DNA of 64,000 nucleotides from Arthrobacter sp. B1I2 (lineage in GTDB: Bacteria; Actinomycetota; Actinomycetes; Actinomycetales; Micrococcaceae), in assembly GCF_030816485.1 (NCBI RefSeq), contig NZ_JAUSYC010000001.1, positions 4,092,001-4,156,000 of the forward strand, in the 5' to 3' direction. Positions 35,662-44,932 of this stretch are shown here, in pieces. Under the pieces are notes generated by a model. That model did no database searches, was not told where the DNA came from, and was given only the letters and a program-made list of their open reading frames with translations. Every line of letters begins with the position of its first letter. Within the stretch, counting starts at the first letter, position 1. A program made the position numbers and the translations under genes.

Positions 35662-36884
35662 GCGCCGGCTCCTGTCACAACCATGAGCGGAATGGCGGCA
35701 AGGGAGGCCACCAGGATGATCACCAGGTAGACCATTCCCAGCACGTTCACCACGCGCCCGTTCACATGCTCGCGCATGTATTGGGGATCGTTGGCCACGA
35801 TGAGGATGGGCAGGTACGTGAGCGGCAGGGCGATGGCGGAGAACACCACGGAGTATTCGGTCACCTGCACCGGGTCCACGCCGGTGGCCAGCACCGCCAT
35901 GCCGACAAGGAGGCAGATGATCATGGCCAGGTGGAAGCGGGCGGCCTCTGCGGGGCGACGGAACTTCCCCCAGGACCAGCCGAAGAACTGGGCCAGGGTG
36001 TAGCCGGACGAGAGCGTTGTTTCCAGGGCGGCGCCGAACGTGGCGGCCACGATGCCCACCAGGACGAACGCCAGCCCCAGCTTTCCGGCTCCCTCCGCCA
36101 CGGGCAGGATCACCTGGGACAGCGAGGTCACCGAGATGCCGGCGGGCAGGAGGACGACGGCGGCGCACGCGGCGATGGCCACGGACAGCAGGCCGCCCAG
36201 CGGGAAACCGACCAGGACGTTGATGCGTTCCTGCAGCAGGTCCTTCACGGTCCAGCCTTCCTCCACGGCTCCGGAGGAAAAGAAGAAGACTTCGTAAGGC
36301 GTCATGGCGGCGCCGAACAGGGCGATGGCGTAGTAGCTGTACGTCCATACCGTTTCCTGGTCCGGCACGGCGGGCGCCAACTGCCCGGCAAGCGAGCCCC
36401 AGTCCGGCTTGAGGAGGAACAGCGCCACCGCAAAGACAATCAGCGTCAGCCCCAGCAGGCCGGTGACGTTTTCCATGATGGAGAACCGCACCCGCCAGAT
36501 CACCAGCCACACCGCCACCGCGGCCACAGGAATCCACAGCAGGTAGTACACGCTGCTGGCCAGCTGCAGGGCCAGGGCAACACCGCCGATCTCCGCGGTG
36601 ACCGTCATCAGGTTGATCAGGAACGACGCCGAGAGGTTGGCCAGGCCCGCCCGCGCGCCGAGGCGTTCACGGATCACCTCGAACGTGGCCCGGCCGGACG
36701 CTGCTGCCACCCGGCCGGACATGTTGGCGAACAGGCAGATGCCCAGCACGCCGACGGCCACCACCCACACCAGGGAGAGGCCGAAGCGGGAGCCGACGAC
36801 GGCGTTGGTCACCAGGTCCCCGATGTCCACGAACCCGCCGATGGCGGTGAGGACCCCGAGAGCGACGCCGAGGAGCCGCTTCAT
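35658..36884 (-). CDS. Divergent NRAMP-type divalent metal transporter
   Basis: 408 residues, about 11 helices. It has the LeuT-fold NRAMP layout, but the two metal-site motifs are changed: helix 1 has D20-I-G-D23 where NRAMPs have DPGN, and helix 6 has M194-T-P-Y197 where they have MPH. The first helices are otherwise well matched (VTNAVVGSRFG, LINLMTVTAEIGGVALALQL). Such changes are typical of NRAMP-related carriers whose ion preference differs from Mn/Fe, so substrate is open (Mg, Mn or another ion). It is flanked by ATGA overlaps on both sides. Confidence 0.82.
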   Translation of the reverse strand: MKRLLGVALGVLTAIGGFVDIGDLVTNAVVGSRFGLSLVWVVAVGVLGICLFANMSGRVAAASGRATFEVIRERLGARAGLANLSASFLINLMTVTAEIGGVALALQLASSVYYLLWIPVAAVAVWLVIWRVRFSIMENVTGLLGLTLIVFAVALFLLKPDWGSLAGQLAPAVPDQETVWTYSYYAIALFGAAMTPYEVFFFSSGAVEEGWTVKDLLQERINVLVGFPLGGLLSVAIAACAAVVLLPAGISVTSLSQVILPVAEGAGKLGLAFVLVGIVAATFGAALETTLSSGYTLAQFFGWSWGKFRRPAEAARFHLAMIICLLVGMAVLATGVDPVQVTEYSVVFSAIALPLTYLPILIVANDPQYMREHVNGRVVNVLGMVYLVIILVASLAAIPLMVVTGAGA

Positions 36885-37387
36885 TGGGGCCCCACCGTGC
36901 CTTCGAGCTGCTTCAGGGCGTCCTGCGCGTCAGCGAGCGCCCTGTCTCCGTCCGGGAGCGAGGGGGCGCCGCCGTCGTTCGCTGCCAGCGCGGCGCGCGC
37001 CGTGGCAAAGCCGGCGGCGCACTGGTCCAGCACGTCCAGCGCCTGCTTTTGTGTAATGCGGTCCTCAAGCGTGGACGGCGAGAGCTTGAGGACGGTGCTC
37101 CGGCTGCTCTGGATCTCTTTGAGCCCGTCATCGAGGGTGGTGGAGGCCGCCGCTTTCGTAAGCTTTCCCTCCATGTCCTGCCGGAGGGCGATCCGTGCGG
37201 TGGCCACCGCAGAGGAACTGTCCTGTACAGCCGTGGACACCGACTCGCTGGTGCCGCCGCTGCAGCCGGTGAGGAAGGCGAGCGCGGCGAAGGCCAGGAG
37301 CGTGGACGTGGCGGCGGACCTGGGATGGCGGTTGGCGGGCCGGGCGGGAACCTTTGCGGCCGGGGCGGAGGCTGGCGTGTTCAGCAC
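36881..37387 (-). CDS. Lipoprotein heading the NRAMP operon
   Basis: 168 residues. A long basic N-region, hydrophobic LLAFAALAFLTGC and lipobox L-T-G-C. The mature part is alpha-helical (residues about 50-165: SVSTAVQDSSSAVATARIAL and similar, heptad-like), with one further Cys. No known domain. It overlaps the transporter start by four bases (ATGA), so the two are co-translated. It is probably an extracytoplasmic partner, but nothing in the sequence shows what it binds. Confidence 0.75.
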   Translation of the reverse strand: MLNTPASAPAAKVPARPANRHPRSAATSTLLAFAALAFLTGCSGGTSESVSTAVQDSSSAVATARIALRQDMEGKLTKAAASTTLDDGLKEIQSSRSTVLKLSPSTLEDRITQKQALDVLDQCAAGFATARAALAANDGGAPSLPDGDRALADAQDALKQLEGTVGPQ

Positions 37388-37458
37388 CGTTGCCTCCAGC
37401 CCCCGGAAAATCCTGGATACATGCGACCTGGCAAGGCAGCCAAAAACAGTTGCCTTGA

Positions 37459-37470
37459 GCTATATATAGC
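37459..37470. promoter_or_regulatory. A/T palindrome in the divergent NRAMP-operon/TfoX gap
   Basis: GCTATATATAGC is a perfect 12-base palindrome, 70 bases before the lipoprotein start. It includes a TATATA -10-like sequence. It may be promoter core, operator or both. Confidence 0.3.
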
Positions 37471-37614
37471 ACTCCTCCGGGAAGTTTGACCTGCTCAGGA
37501 GGGGATTTGTTGCCGGCTGCGGTGCGGTTTCCGCGGCCCCTCGACCCCGCCGCCGAATGGGCATATCCTGCATCCAGATCCTGCGGGAACACCCTGCCAC
37601 CGGGAGATGCAGCC

Positions 37615-38025
37615 ATGGAGATGCCCAAGGCAACCGAAGAAGAAAAAGAGCGGTTCCGCCGTGTGGTGCCGGACCATCCGGGGGTGGTGGTGAAGCCGAT
37701 GTTCGGCAACCTGGGCGCGTTCGTCAACGGCAACATGTTCGCCGGGCTGTTCGGTTCCACCATCGGCGTGAAGCTCTCCCGGGAGGACAAGGAGTTGCTG
37801 GAGTCCTCCGAGCGGACGGTGCCTTTCGGGCCCGCTGACCGGCCGATGGGCGGGTACACGGGCCTGCCGGAAGTGTGGAATGAAGAGGGCGACGGCGATG
37901 ACACCAGGGGGCGGGCATGGGCCCAGAAGGCGTTGGACTACGTCGCGTCCCTGCCGCCCAAAGAGCGCAAGGAGCCAAAAGCCCGGGCGCCCCGGACCAG
38001 CGGAGCGCGGGCGGCGGTGAAGTAG
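37615..38025 (+). CDS. TfoX N-terminal-domain protein
   Basis: 136 residues from ATG 37615 (GGGAGA before it; ATG 37621 is an alternative). VVVKPMFGNLGAFVNGNMFAGLFG (shortened) and GVKLSREDKELLE are the TfoX_N fold pattern. A Lys/Pro/Arg-rich tail follows. In gammaproteobacteria TfoX is a competence regulator; in actinobacteria such stand-alone domains have no known role. The stop is two bases before the next start, so it is likely co-translated with the monooxygenase. Confidence 0.88.
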   Translation: MEMPKATEEEKERFRRVVPDHPGVVVKPMFGNLGAFVNGNMFAGLFGSTIGVKLSREDKELLESSERTVPFGPADRPMGGYTGLPEVWNEEGDGDDTRGRAWAQKALDYVASLPPKERKEPKARAPRTSGARAAVK

Positions 38026-38027
38026 CC

Positions 38028-39296
38028 ATGCGCGCCCCCGTGGTTTCCCGTGAAGAGACCAACACGGTGGTGGTGGGCGCCGGACAGGCCGGGCTGGCCA
38101 CCAGCTACTGGCTGGCGCAGCGCGGCGTGGAGCACCGGCTGCTGGAACGGCGGCCCGCCCTTGGCGGCGCCTGGCAGGACCGGTGGGACTCGTTCTTCCT
38201 GAACACCCCCAACTTTTCGCTGGCCCTGCCGGGGACTTCCTACGACGGGCCGGAACCGGACGCGTTCATTCCCCGGGACTCCACCATCGACTTCTTCCGC
38301 GGCTACGCCCAGGACATCAAGGCCCCGGTGGAGCTGGATACGGAGGTCACGCGGATCAGTCCGACGGATGCCGGGTTCACGCTGGAGACGGGCCGGGGCA
38401 CCTGGGCGGCCCGGAATGTGGTGCTGGCCAGCGGCGCGTTCCAGCGCCCGCGTATCCCGCCTGCCGCCGCCGGTCTCTCCCCTGACGTCCTGCAGCTGCA
38501 CAGCCACCATTACCGCAGCCCGGCCCGGCTGCCGGACGGCGCTGTGCTGGTGGTGGGGACCGGGCAGTCGGGAGGGCAGATCACCGAGGACCTGCTCGAC
38601 GCCGGCCGCACCGTGCACCTGTCCGTCTCGTCCTGTCCCGAGGCGCCCAGGAGGTACCGGGGCCAGGACATCTTCCACTGGATCGTCGCGGTGAACGTCC
38701 ACGGCCCCGAGTACGGGATCAATGCGCTGCTGGTGGACCAGCTGCCCTCCCCCGCCGGACGCTTCCTGTGCAACCCGCTGCTGTCCGGCAACGGCGGCGG
38801 GCACACCGTGCACCTCCGCGAACTGGGCCGGCGCGGCGTCCGGCTGCACGGGCGGTTCGAGGGAATGCACGATGACGACGCCCTCGTCTTCACGGACGAT
38901 CTTCCCCAGCGCCTGGCCATGGTGGAGGCCGGGTTCGGGCAACGGCTCAAGCTGCTGGCCGACGCCTACATCAGGGCGGCCGGGATCGATGCCCCTGAGG
39001 CGGACGTGCCAGAGCCGGATGGCTGGCTGCCTGAAGAGTCCGGCTCCCGCCTGGATCTTGCGGCGGAGGGGATCACCTCCGTCATCTGGTGCACGGGTTA
39101 CGGGCTGGACTTCAGCATGCTGGACCTTCCGCTCCTGGACGAGTGGAACTACCCCCGCCACGTGAAGGGCGTGACGGAGCACCCCGGCCTGTACGCCGTC
39201 GGGCTCCCCTGGCTCACGCGGCACATCTCCGCCACCCTGGTCGGCGTGGGCCCGGACGCCGAGTACGTGACGGAACATCTGGCAGCGCGGGGCTGA
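38028..39296 (+). CDS. Flavin-dependent monooxygenase (two-dinucleotide-binding type)
   Basis: 422 residues. FAD motif VVVGAGQAGLATSYWL at 14-29, then RWDSFFLNTPNFSLALPG. A second dinucleotide-binding GxGxxG follows in VVGTGQSGGQITEDLL (about residue 180), for NADPH. The C-terminal VIWCTGYGLDFSML and a GLPWLTRHISATLVGVG end are those of flavoprotein monooxygenases related to MSMEG_0569/CzcO-like proteins. Likely N- or S-oxygenation of a small molecule; substrate unknown. Confidence 0.9.
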   Translation: MRAPVVSREETNTVVVGAGQAGLATSYWLAQRGVEHRLLERRPALGGAWQDRWDSFFLNTPNFSLALPGTSYDGPEPDAFIPRDSTIDFFRGYAQDIKAPVELDTEVTRISPTDAGFTLETGRGTWAARNVVLASGAFQRPRIPPAAAGLSPDVLQLHSHHYRSPARLPDGAVLVVGTGQSGGQITEDLLDAGRTVHLSVSSCPEAPRRYRGQDIFHWIVAVNVHGPEYGINALLVDQLPSPAGRFLCNPLLSGNGGGHTVHLRELGRRGVRLHGRFEGMHDDDALVFTDDLPQRLAMVEAGFGQRLKLLADAYIRAAGIDAPEADVPEPDGWLPEESGSRLDLAAEGITSVIWCTGYGLDFSMLDLPLLDEWNYPRHVKGVTEHPGLYAVGLPWLTRHISATLVGVGPDAEYVTEHLAARG

Positions 39297-39320
39297 CTGG
39301 CGCCAGCGAAAGTCACAGCC

Positions 39321-40085
39321 ATGGAACCAATTCGCGTAATCATGCTTCCGGGGAGTGTCCTTCCCGCCGGCCCTGCCTACGGCGGCCTGCTGGAGGTCCT
39401 GGGTCCGGGCGTGGACGCCGTTGCCAAGGACCTGGAGCTCTACGCCGGGGATGCGCCGCCGCCGGGCTGGAGCCTGGATACCGAGGCGGACGGCGTGCTC
39501 CGCGAGGCCGACCGCCGTGGCTGGAATACCTTCCATCTGGTGGGTTACTCCGGCGGCGGTGCTGCCGCGTTGGCCCTCACGGCCTTCCATCCCGAACGGC
39601 TCCGCAGCCTGGCGCTGCTCGAGCCCGCCTGGGCGGGAAACTGGGACTGGAGCCCTGCGCATGCCCGTCTGTGGCAGCGCTACGGTGAGTTGGCGTCCCT
39701 TCCGGAGGATGAGTTCATGCCGGCCTTCATGAGGCTGCAGGTAAAGCCCGACGCCGTCCTGCCGCCTCCGCCGCCCGGCCCGCCGCCGCCGTGGATGGCC
39801 AGGCGCCCGGCCGGGGTCAGCGCCTTCCTGACGGCGTTCAACACCTACGACCTGGACCGCGCGCGCCTGGCCGCCTTCACGAAACCGGTGCTGTTTGTGC
39901 TGGGCGGCATGAGCAGCCCGGACGAGCAGGGCGACAACGCGGACCGGCTGTCCCGGGTCTTTCCCGACTACCGTCTTGAAGTGTTTCCGGACCGGCACCA
40001 TTTCGACCCGCCGCACCGGAAGGAGCCGCAGCGGGTTGCCGCGCTGCTGCTTAAGCACTGGGCGAGGGCCGAAACGGACCCCTGA
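39321..40085 (+). CDS. Alpha/beta hydrolase
   Basis: 254 residues. Nucleophile elbow G-Y-S-G-G-G (in FHLVGYSGGGAAALAL), an acid in VLFVLGGMSSPDEQGDNAD and a His in DRHHFDPPH are in the right order for the triad. A Pro-rich insert (PPPPPGPPPP) sits in the cap region. It starts 24 bases after the monooxygenase and is probably in the same operon. Substrate unknown. Confidence 0.9.
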   Translation: MEPIRVIMLPGSVLPAGPAYGGLLEVLGPGVDAVAKDLELYAGDAPPPGWSLDTEADGVLREADRRGWNTFHLVGYSGGGAAALALTAFHPERLRSLALLEPAWAGNWDWSPAHARLWQRYGELASLPEDEFMPAFMRLQVKPDAVLPPPPPGPPPPWMARRPAGVSAFLTAFNTYDLDRARLAAFTKPVLFVLGGMSSPDEQGDNADRLSRVFPDYRLEVFPDRHHFDPPHRKEPQRVAALLLKHWARAETDP

Positions 40086-40092
40086 GGGCCAG

Positions 40093-40137
40093 CGTGGGCA
40101 GGGCCGGCGTGGGCAGGGCCGGCGTGGGCAGGTCCGT
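40093..40137. repeat. Three tandem copies of a 15-bp unit
   Basis: CGTGGGCAGGGCCGG begins at 40093, 40108 and 40123; the third copy has two changes. It lies just after the hydrolase stop codon. Confidence 0.85.
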
Positions 40138-40143
40138 CGCCGC

Positions 40144-40237
40144 CCGGTGCGCCGGGAGGCAGGTGCGCCCGCCAGCCCGCGCTAACCGGCCCGGTGCGCC
40201 GGGAGGCAGGTGCGCCCGCCAGCCCGCGCTAACCGGC
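40144..40237. repeat. Two tandem copies of a 47-bp unit
   Basis: 40144-40190 is repeated exactly as 40191-40237. The second copy contains the stop codon and last codons of the membrane gene on the minus strand. With only two copies and no spacer it is not a CRISPR. Confidence 0.9.
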
Positions 40238-40954
40238 CCGGGGCCCGGGGCTGTGCGCCTTCTGCCGTCCGCCGCGGTGGGCGACGTAGGCGTAGACCAT
40301 CAGGGCGATCCCCGCCAGGATCATGACGGCCGGGAAGGCGAAGTCCAGGGAGATGAACAGCACCGTGGCCTGGAGGGCAAAGATCAACCCCATGACCGTA
40401 AGGATGCCGGCCGGGATCAGCGGCCAGCGCATCCTCCCGGTGGTGTGGCCTCCTGCAAGGGTGTGGTCACCCGCAGGCCCGGGGTTCCGGACCGGGACCA
40501 GGGAAAGCGCAGCGAAGGTGGCGGCCAGGCCCAGGAAGAGGACGGCGGCAGTCGGCGTACCCTGCATCTCCTGCGGCAGGGCCACAATGGCCGCGAGCGT
40601 GAACATGACGCCGGACGGGATCAGCGCCCACCAGTTGGTTCGTTCCCGCAGGAACACCGCGGCGAATCCGGCCCCCATGAAGAGGAACAGGAAGGCTGCA
40701 CCCCAGGCGCCGCCCGTGAGCTCGCTGGCGGTAATCACCGCCGCCAGGCCCAGGAAGACTGACCCGGGGATGGCCGCCCACCAGTTCTCCCGGCGCCGGA
40801 CGAACACGGAAAGGAACAAAACCCCTGCGGCCGCGAAGATCAGTGGCGCAACGATGGCTGCACTGTCCATGACACCGAGCCGGTCCAGCAGCAAAAGCCC
40901 GCCCAGCCCAATGAGGACGATGCCTGCAATGATGCTTGTGTTCGCCGATTTCAC
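40229..40954 (-). CDS. Multi-helix membrane protein (LiaF/DUF5668-like transmembrane repeats)
   Basis: 241 residues with about 8 helices arranged as three similar pairs. Each pair ends in RRRENWWAAIPG or RERTNWWALIPS or GRMRWPLIPAG, which looks like internal duplication. The pattern resembles the transmembrane modules of LiaF/DUF5668 proteins. No soluble domain. Its last codons lie inside the 47-bp repeat. Confidence 0.75.
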   Translation of the reverse strand: MKSANTSIIAGIVLIGLGGLLLLDRLGVMDSAAIVAPLIFAAAGVLFLSVFVRRRENWWAAIPGSVFLGLAAVITASELTGGAWGAAFLFLFMGAGFAAVFLRERTNWWALIPSGVMFTLAAIVALPQEMQGTPTAAVLFLGLAATFAALSLVPVRNPGPAGDHTLAGGHTTGRMRWPLIPAGILTVMGLIFALQATVLFISLDFAFPAVMILAGIALMVYAYVAHRGGRQKAHSPGPRAG

Positions 40955-41307
40955 CGTGCGCCTCCCGGTTCCAGGCAGCAGGCTGTGCGCGCGCTGCTTA
41001 TCCTCACGCTACGGGCGGCGAGGAACGGGAAACAGGGCACAAAGCCCCCGCCAACAGCTCGGCCCATCGGACAGCCCTGCCGATGTTGGGACTTTCAGCC
41101 CTAGAACAGGGCCCGGACGCTTGGCATCCTTGTAGAAGCGCCGTCCGGGTCCTCAGGTTGCGAGGCCGGAGCGGCTTTCCCTATGACCCCCAGTGGCACA
41201 CACCCCAGTGACATTCCGCCGTATGGCCTTCGGCCAGTGGCGACGCACATGACTCCCGGCAGTGTGCAGGCAGACCCTGCAGGCTGCGGAACTTTGAAAG
41301 GACCGGC
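40955..41307. other. 353-base gap: regulatory region of the unknown gene at 41308
   Basis: No convincing gene. It contains the DosR-box-like palindrome at 41086-41104 and, near its right end, the AAAGGACCGGC ribosome site of the gene at 41308. Confidence 0.5.
41086..41104 (+). promoter_or_regulatory. DosR/DevR-box-like palindrome
   Basis: TTGGGACTTTCAGCCCTAG resembles the mycobacterial DosR motif (GGGACTTTNGGCCC type). Outer bases TGTT...AACA extend the symmetry. It lies about 200 bases before the unknown protein at 41308, in the same locus as a DevS-like kinase. Confidence 0.4.
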
Positions 41308-41889
41308 ATGCCTCACATCCGCACGCCCCGTCCCGCCCGGCTGTCGCAGGCAACCGCCCGACTGTCATCGAGGGCGCCCGCCCGGCTGTCGCAGGAGGAA
41401 GCCGCGCGCCGACGGGCGATGCTCCTCCATCCCTCCAACTTCAAACCCTCACCATCCCCGGGCAGCGATGCGGGTGCGAGGGCCCAGGAACTCAGCAGCA
41501 GGTTTAAATACCTCCATGAGGACCTGGTGTGCCGGGGATTGCCGGGGAATCAAGCCCGGACGGAAGTGGCACGGATTGCGGCCCGGGAGGTATGGGACGG
41601 GTTTGCCTCGCAGTTGCGCCGGCACAGGGCCGCTGGCCGGCAGATGGACGCCAACGTCCTTGCCGTCGCACTGACCTCGATCCAGGGAATGACGCTCGCA
41701 CTGCTCCGCCACCAGGGTGACCTGTCCTATGCCGGTCGTGCCGTGTCCACGGCCCTCCGTCGGCTCCAATACAACGGAGGCCTGCTGGACCGCCTGCACC
41801 CGCATGGCAGTCCGGCCTTCAAGGACGCAACGGTCACCCTCCAGTCGCTGGAGGCCTTCCTCTCCCACAGGCAGGCGGAGTCGTCCTGA
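41308..41889 (+). CDS. Unknown soluble protein
   Basis: 193 residues, ATG with AAAGGA six bases upstream. The N-terminus is basic with repeated ARLSQ/ARLSS units (residues 10-35), seemingly disordered. From residue 60 it is helical (ARAQELSSRFKYLHEDLVCRG, VARIAAREVWDGFASQL, and further helices to the end). No signal peptide, membrane segment or known motif. It may belong to a hypoxia-type regulon because of the upstream box; that is inference. Confidence 0.7.
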   Translation: MPHIRTPRPARLSQATARLSSRAPARLSQEEAARRRAMLLHPSNFKPSPSPGSDAGARAQELSSRFKYLHEDLVCRGLPGNQARTEVARIAAREVWDGFASQLRRHRAAGRQMDANVLAVALTSIQGMTLALLRHQGDLSYAGRAVSTALRRLQYNGGLLDRLHPHGSPAFKDATVTLQSLEAFLSHRQAESS

Positions 41890-41912
41890 ACGCGGATTGG
41901 GAGCTGAGGAAG

Positions 41913-42239
41913 ATGCCAACCGTGGACGAGTTCAGGGCAGTGTACGGCCGAAACGAACCCCTGGCCGGCCAGGGAAATCCTGACGATCTCGGGAACGGCG
42001 GGTGCAACGAGATCCGACGGGACACCGGCGGAGTAATCGGCCGCTGGAGCTCGTGGGGGATGGCCAGCCGGGCCCTCAACCGGCTCCAACAGCTGGGCGG
42101 CAGGTTTGAGTACCGGCTGGAGGAATCCCACCACTGGGTAGAGGCGCTGGGAGACAGCGCCACGTGCTCCCGTTGCCGCGTCACCCGGCAGCTTCCGGGC
42201 GCTTCCGTAACGCTGACGGCACCTTATAACGGCTGGTAA
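41913..42239 (+). CDS. Unknown small protein
   Basis: 108 residues, GAGGAAG ribosome site, 23 bases after the previous gene, so probably the same operon. Contains CxxC (ATCSRCRV) near residue 85 and one earlier Cys (GGCNEI), compatible with a small metal-binding or redox site. No recognised domain. Confidence 0.65.
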   Translation: MPTVDEFRAVYGRNEPLAGQGNPDDLGNGGCNEIRRDTGGVIGRWSSWGMASRALNRLQQLGGRFEYRLEESHHWVEALGDSATCSRCRVTRQLPGASVTLTAPYNGW

Positions 42240-42247
42240 GAAGCAGG

Positions 42248-42264
42248 ACCGGACTTTTGACCCT
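42248..42264 (+). promoter_or_regulatory. Second DosR-box-like sequence
   Basis: ACCGGACTTTTGACCCTG (42248-42265) lies inside a wider palindrome AGCAGG...CCTGCT (42242-42267), some 110 bases before the response-regulator gene. It could equally be a weak terminator hairpin for the gene ending at 42239. Confidence 0.3.
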
Positions 42265-42372
42265 GCTGTCAGGGCCGTGGGCTGCGACATGATTGGTCGA
42301 GGATCCTTCCGGACGGGGCGGCCGCAGTGACACAGCGGCTGGGACGGCCATCGACCTGATGAGAGCGCCTTC

Positions 42373-43059
42373 ATGGATACACCCGCAACACCCCGGGATG
42401 ACTTTCCGTCCCCGGTCCGGCCCGTCCGGATCTTCATCCTCAATGACCATGAACCGGTGCGGCGGGGGCTCAGGGACCTGCTCGAAAATGAGGGATTCGC
42501 GATCGTCGGTGACAGCGGATCGGCCGCAGAGGCCAGCCGCCTCATCCCCATCCTGAATCCGGACCTCGCGGTCCTGGACGACAGGCTGCCGGACGGGACC
42601 GGGATCGAGGTCTGCCGCAATCTCCGTGCCACCGCCCCGGCGATCCGATGCCTGATCCTGACCAGTTGGGATGAACAGCATGCTGTGCGGGCGGCGGTTC
42701 TGGCGGACGCGTCCGGTTACATCCTGAAGCAGGTGAGGGACAACAGCGAACTGGTGAACGGCATACGCTGCGCGGCCGCCGGCAGTCCACTGCTCCCGCC
42801 GGGTGTGCGGGAACGGGTTGCCGAAAGCCTGTACGCGGCTTCCTCTGCCTCCTGGCTGGACATCCTGACGGAAACGGAGCGGGACGTGCTTGCCTTCATG
42901 GCCCGGGGCCTTTCCAACCGGCAGATCGGGCAGGAGCTGACGCTGCCTGATGAGGAGGTGGTTGCCTGCGTGTCCTCCGTACTGCAGAAGCTGGGTTTCC
43001 GGCGCCGTAAACAGCTGATCCCGGCTCCTATCCCGCTCGCATGGGAACTGTTGCTCTGA
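42373..43059 (+). CDS. NarL/DevR-like response regulator with atypical HTH
   Basis: 228 residues. Receiver domain at 17-135: acidic pair in LNDHE, phospho-acceptor Asp69 in AVLDDRLPDG, Thr/Ser in LTSWD and Lys in YILKQV are all present. A C-terminal LuxR-type HTH follows (TETERDVLAFMARGLSNRQIG). However, the recognition helix reads DEEVVACVSSVLQKL, without the TVKxH/N-type contact residues usual in NarL/DosR proteins. DNA specificity may be altered or lost. The likely partner kinase is encoded convergently at 43127-44806. Confidence 0.88.
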   Translation: MDTPATPRDDFPSPVRPVRIFILNDHEPVRRGLRDLLENEGFAIVGDSGSAAEASRLIPILNPDLAVLDDRLPDGTGIEVCRNLRATAPAIRCLILTSWDEQHAVRAAVLADASGYILKQVRDNSELVNGIRCAAAGSPLLPPGVRERVAESLYAASSASWLDILTETERDVLAFMARGLSNRQIGQELTLPDEEVVACVSSVLQKLGFRRRKQLIPAPIPLAWELLL

Positions 43060-43126
43060 CACCCGCCAGGCTGCCTGGCCGTCACCCGGTGGCCTTCTCC
43101 CGGAGCAGGCTGGAAGCCTTCCACCC

Positions 43127-44821
<1,695 letters not shown>

Positions 44822-44932
44822 TCATAAAGCAGGATCACCCATGGCGGGCTGCATCGCCCTGGATCCAAAATGTGACAGCCCCCAGTGTCTCTCACCACCA
44901 TGCTAACAACACTGGCAACCGCCTGGCCTAAG

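Noticed and set aside
37938..40058. 706-residue open frame antisense to the monooxygenase and hydrolase
   Set aside because: High-GC shadow frame rich in Arg/Gly/His/Gln; the plus-strand genes have clear enzyme motifs.
40144..40237. 47-bp repeats as a CRISPR array
   Set aside because: Only two directly abutting copies, no spacers and no cas genes.
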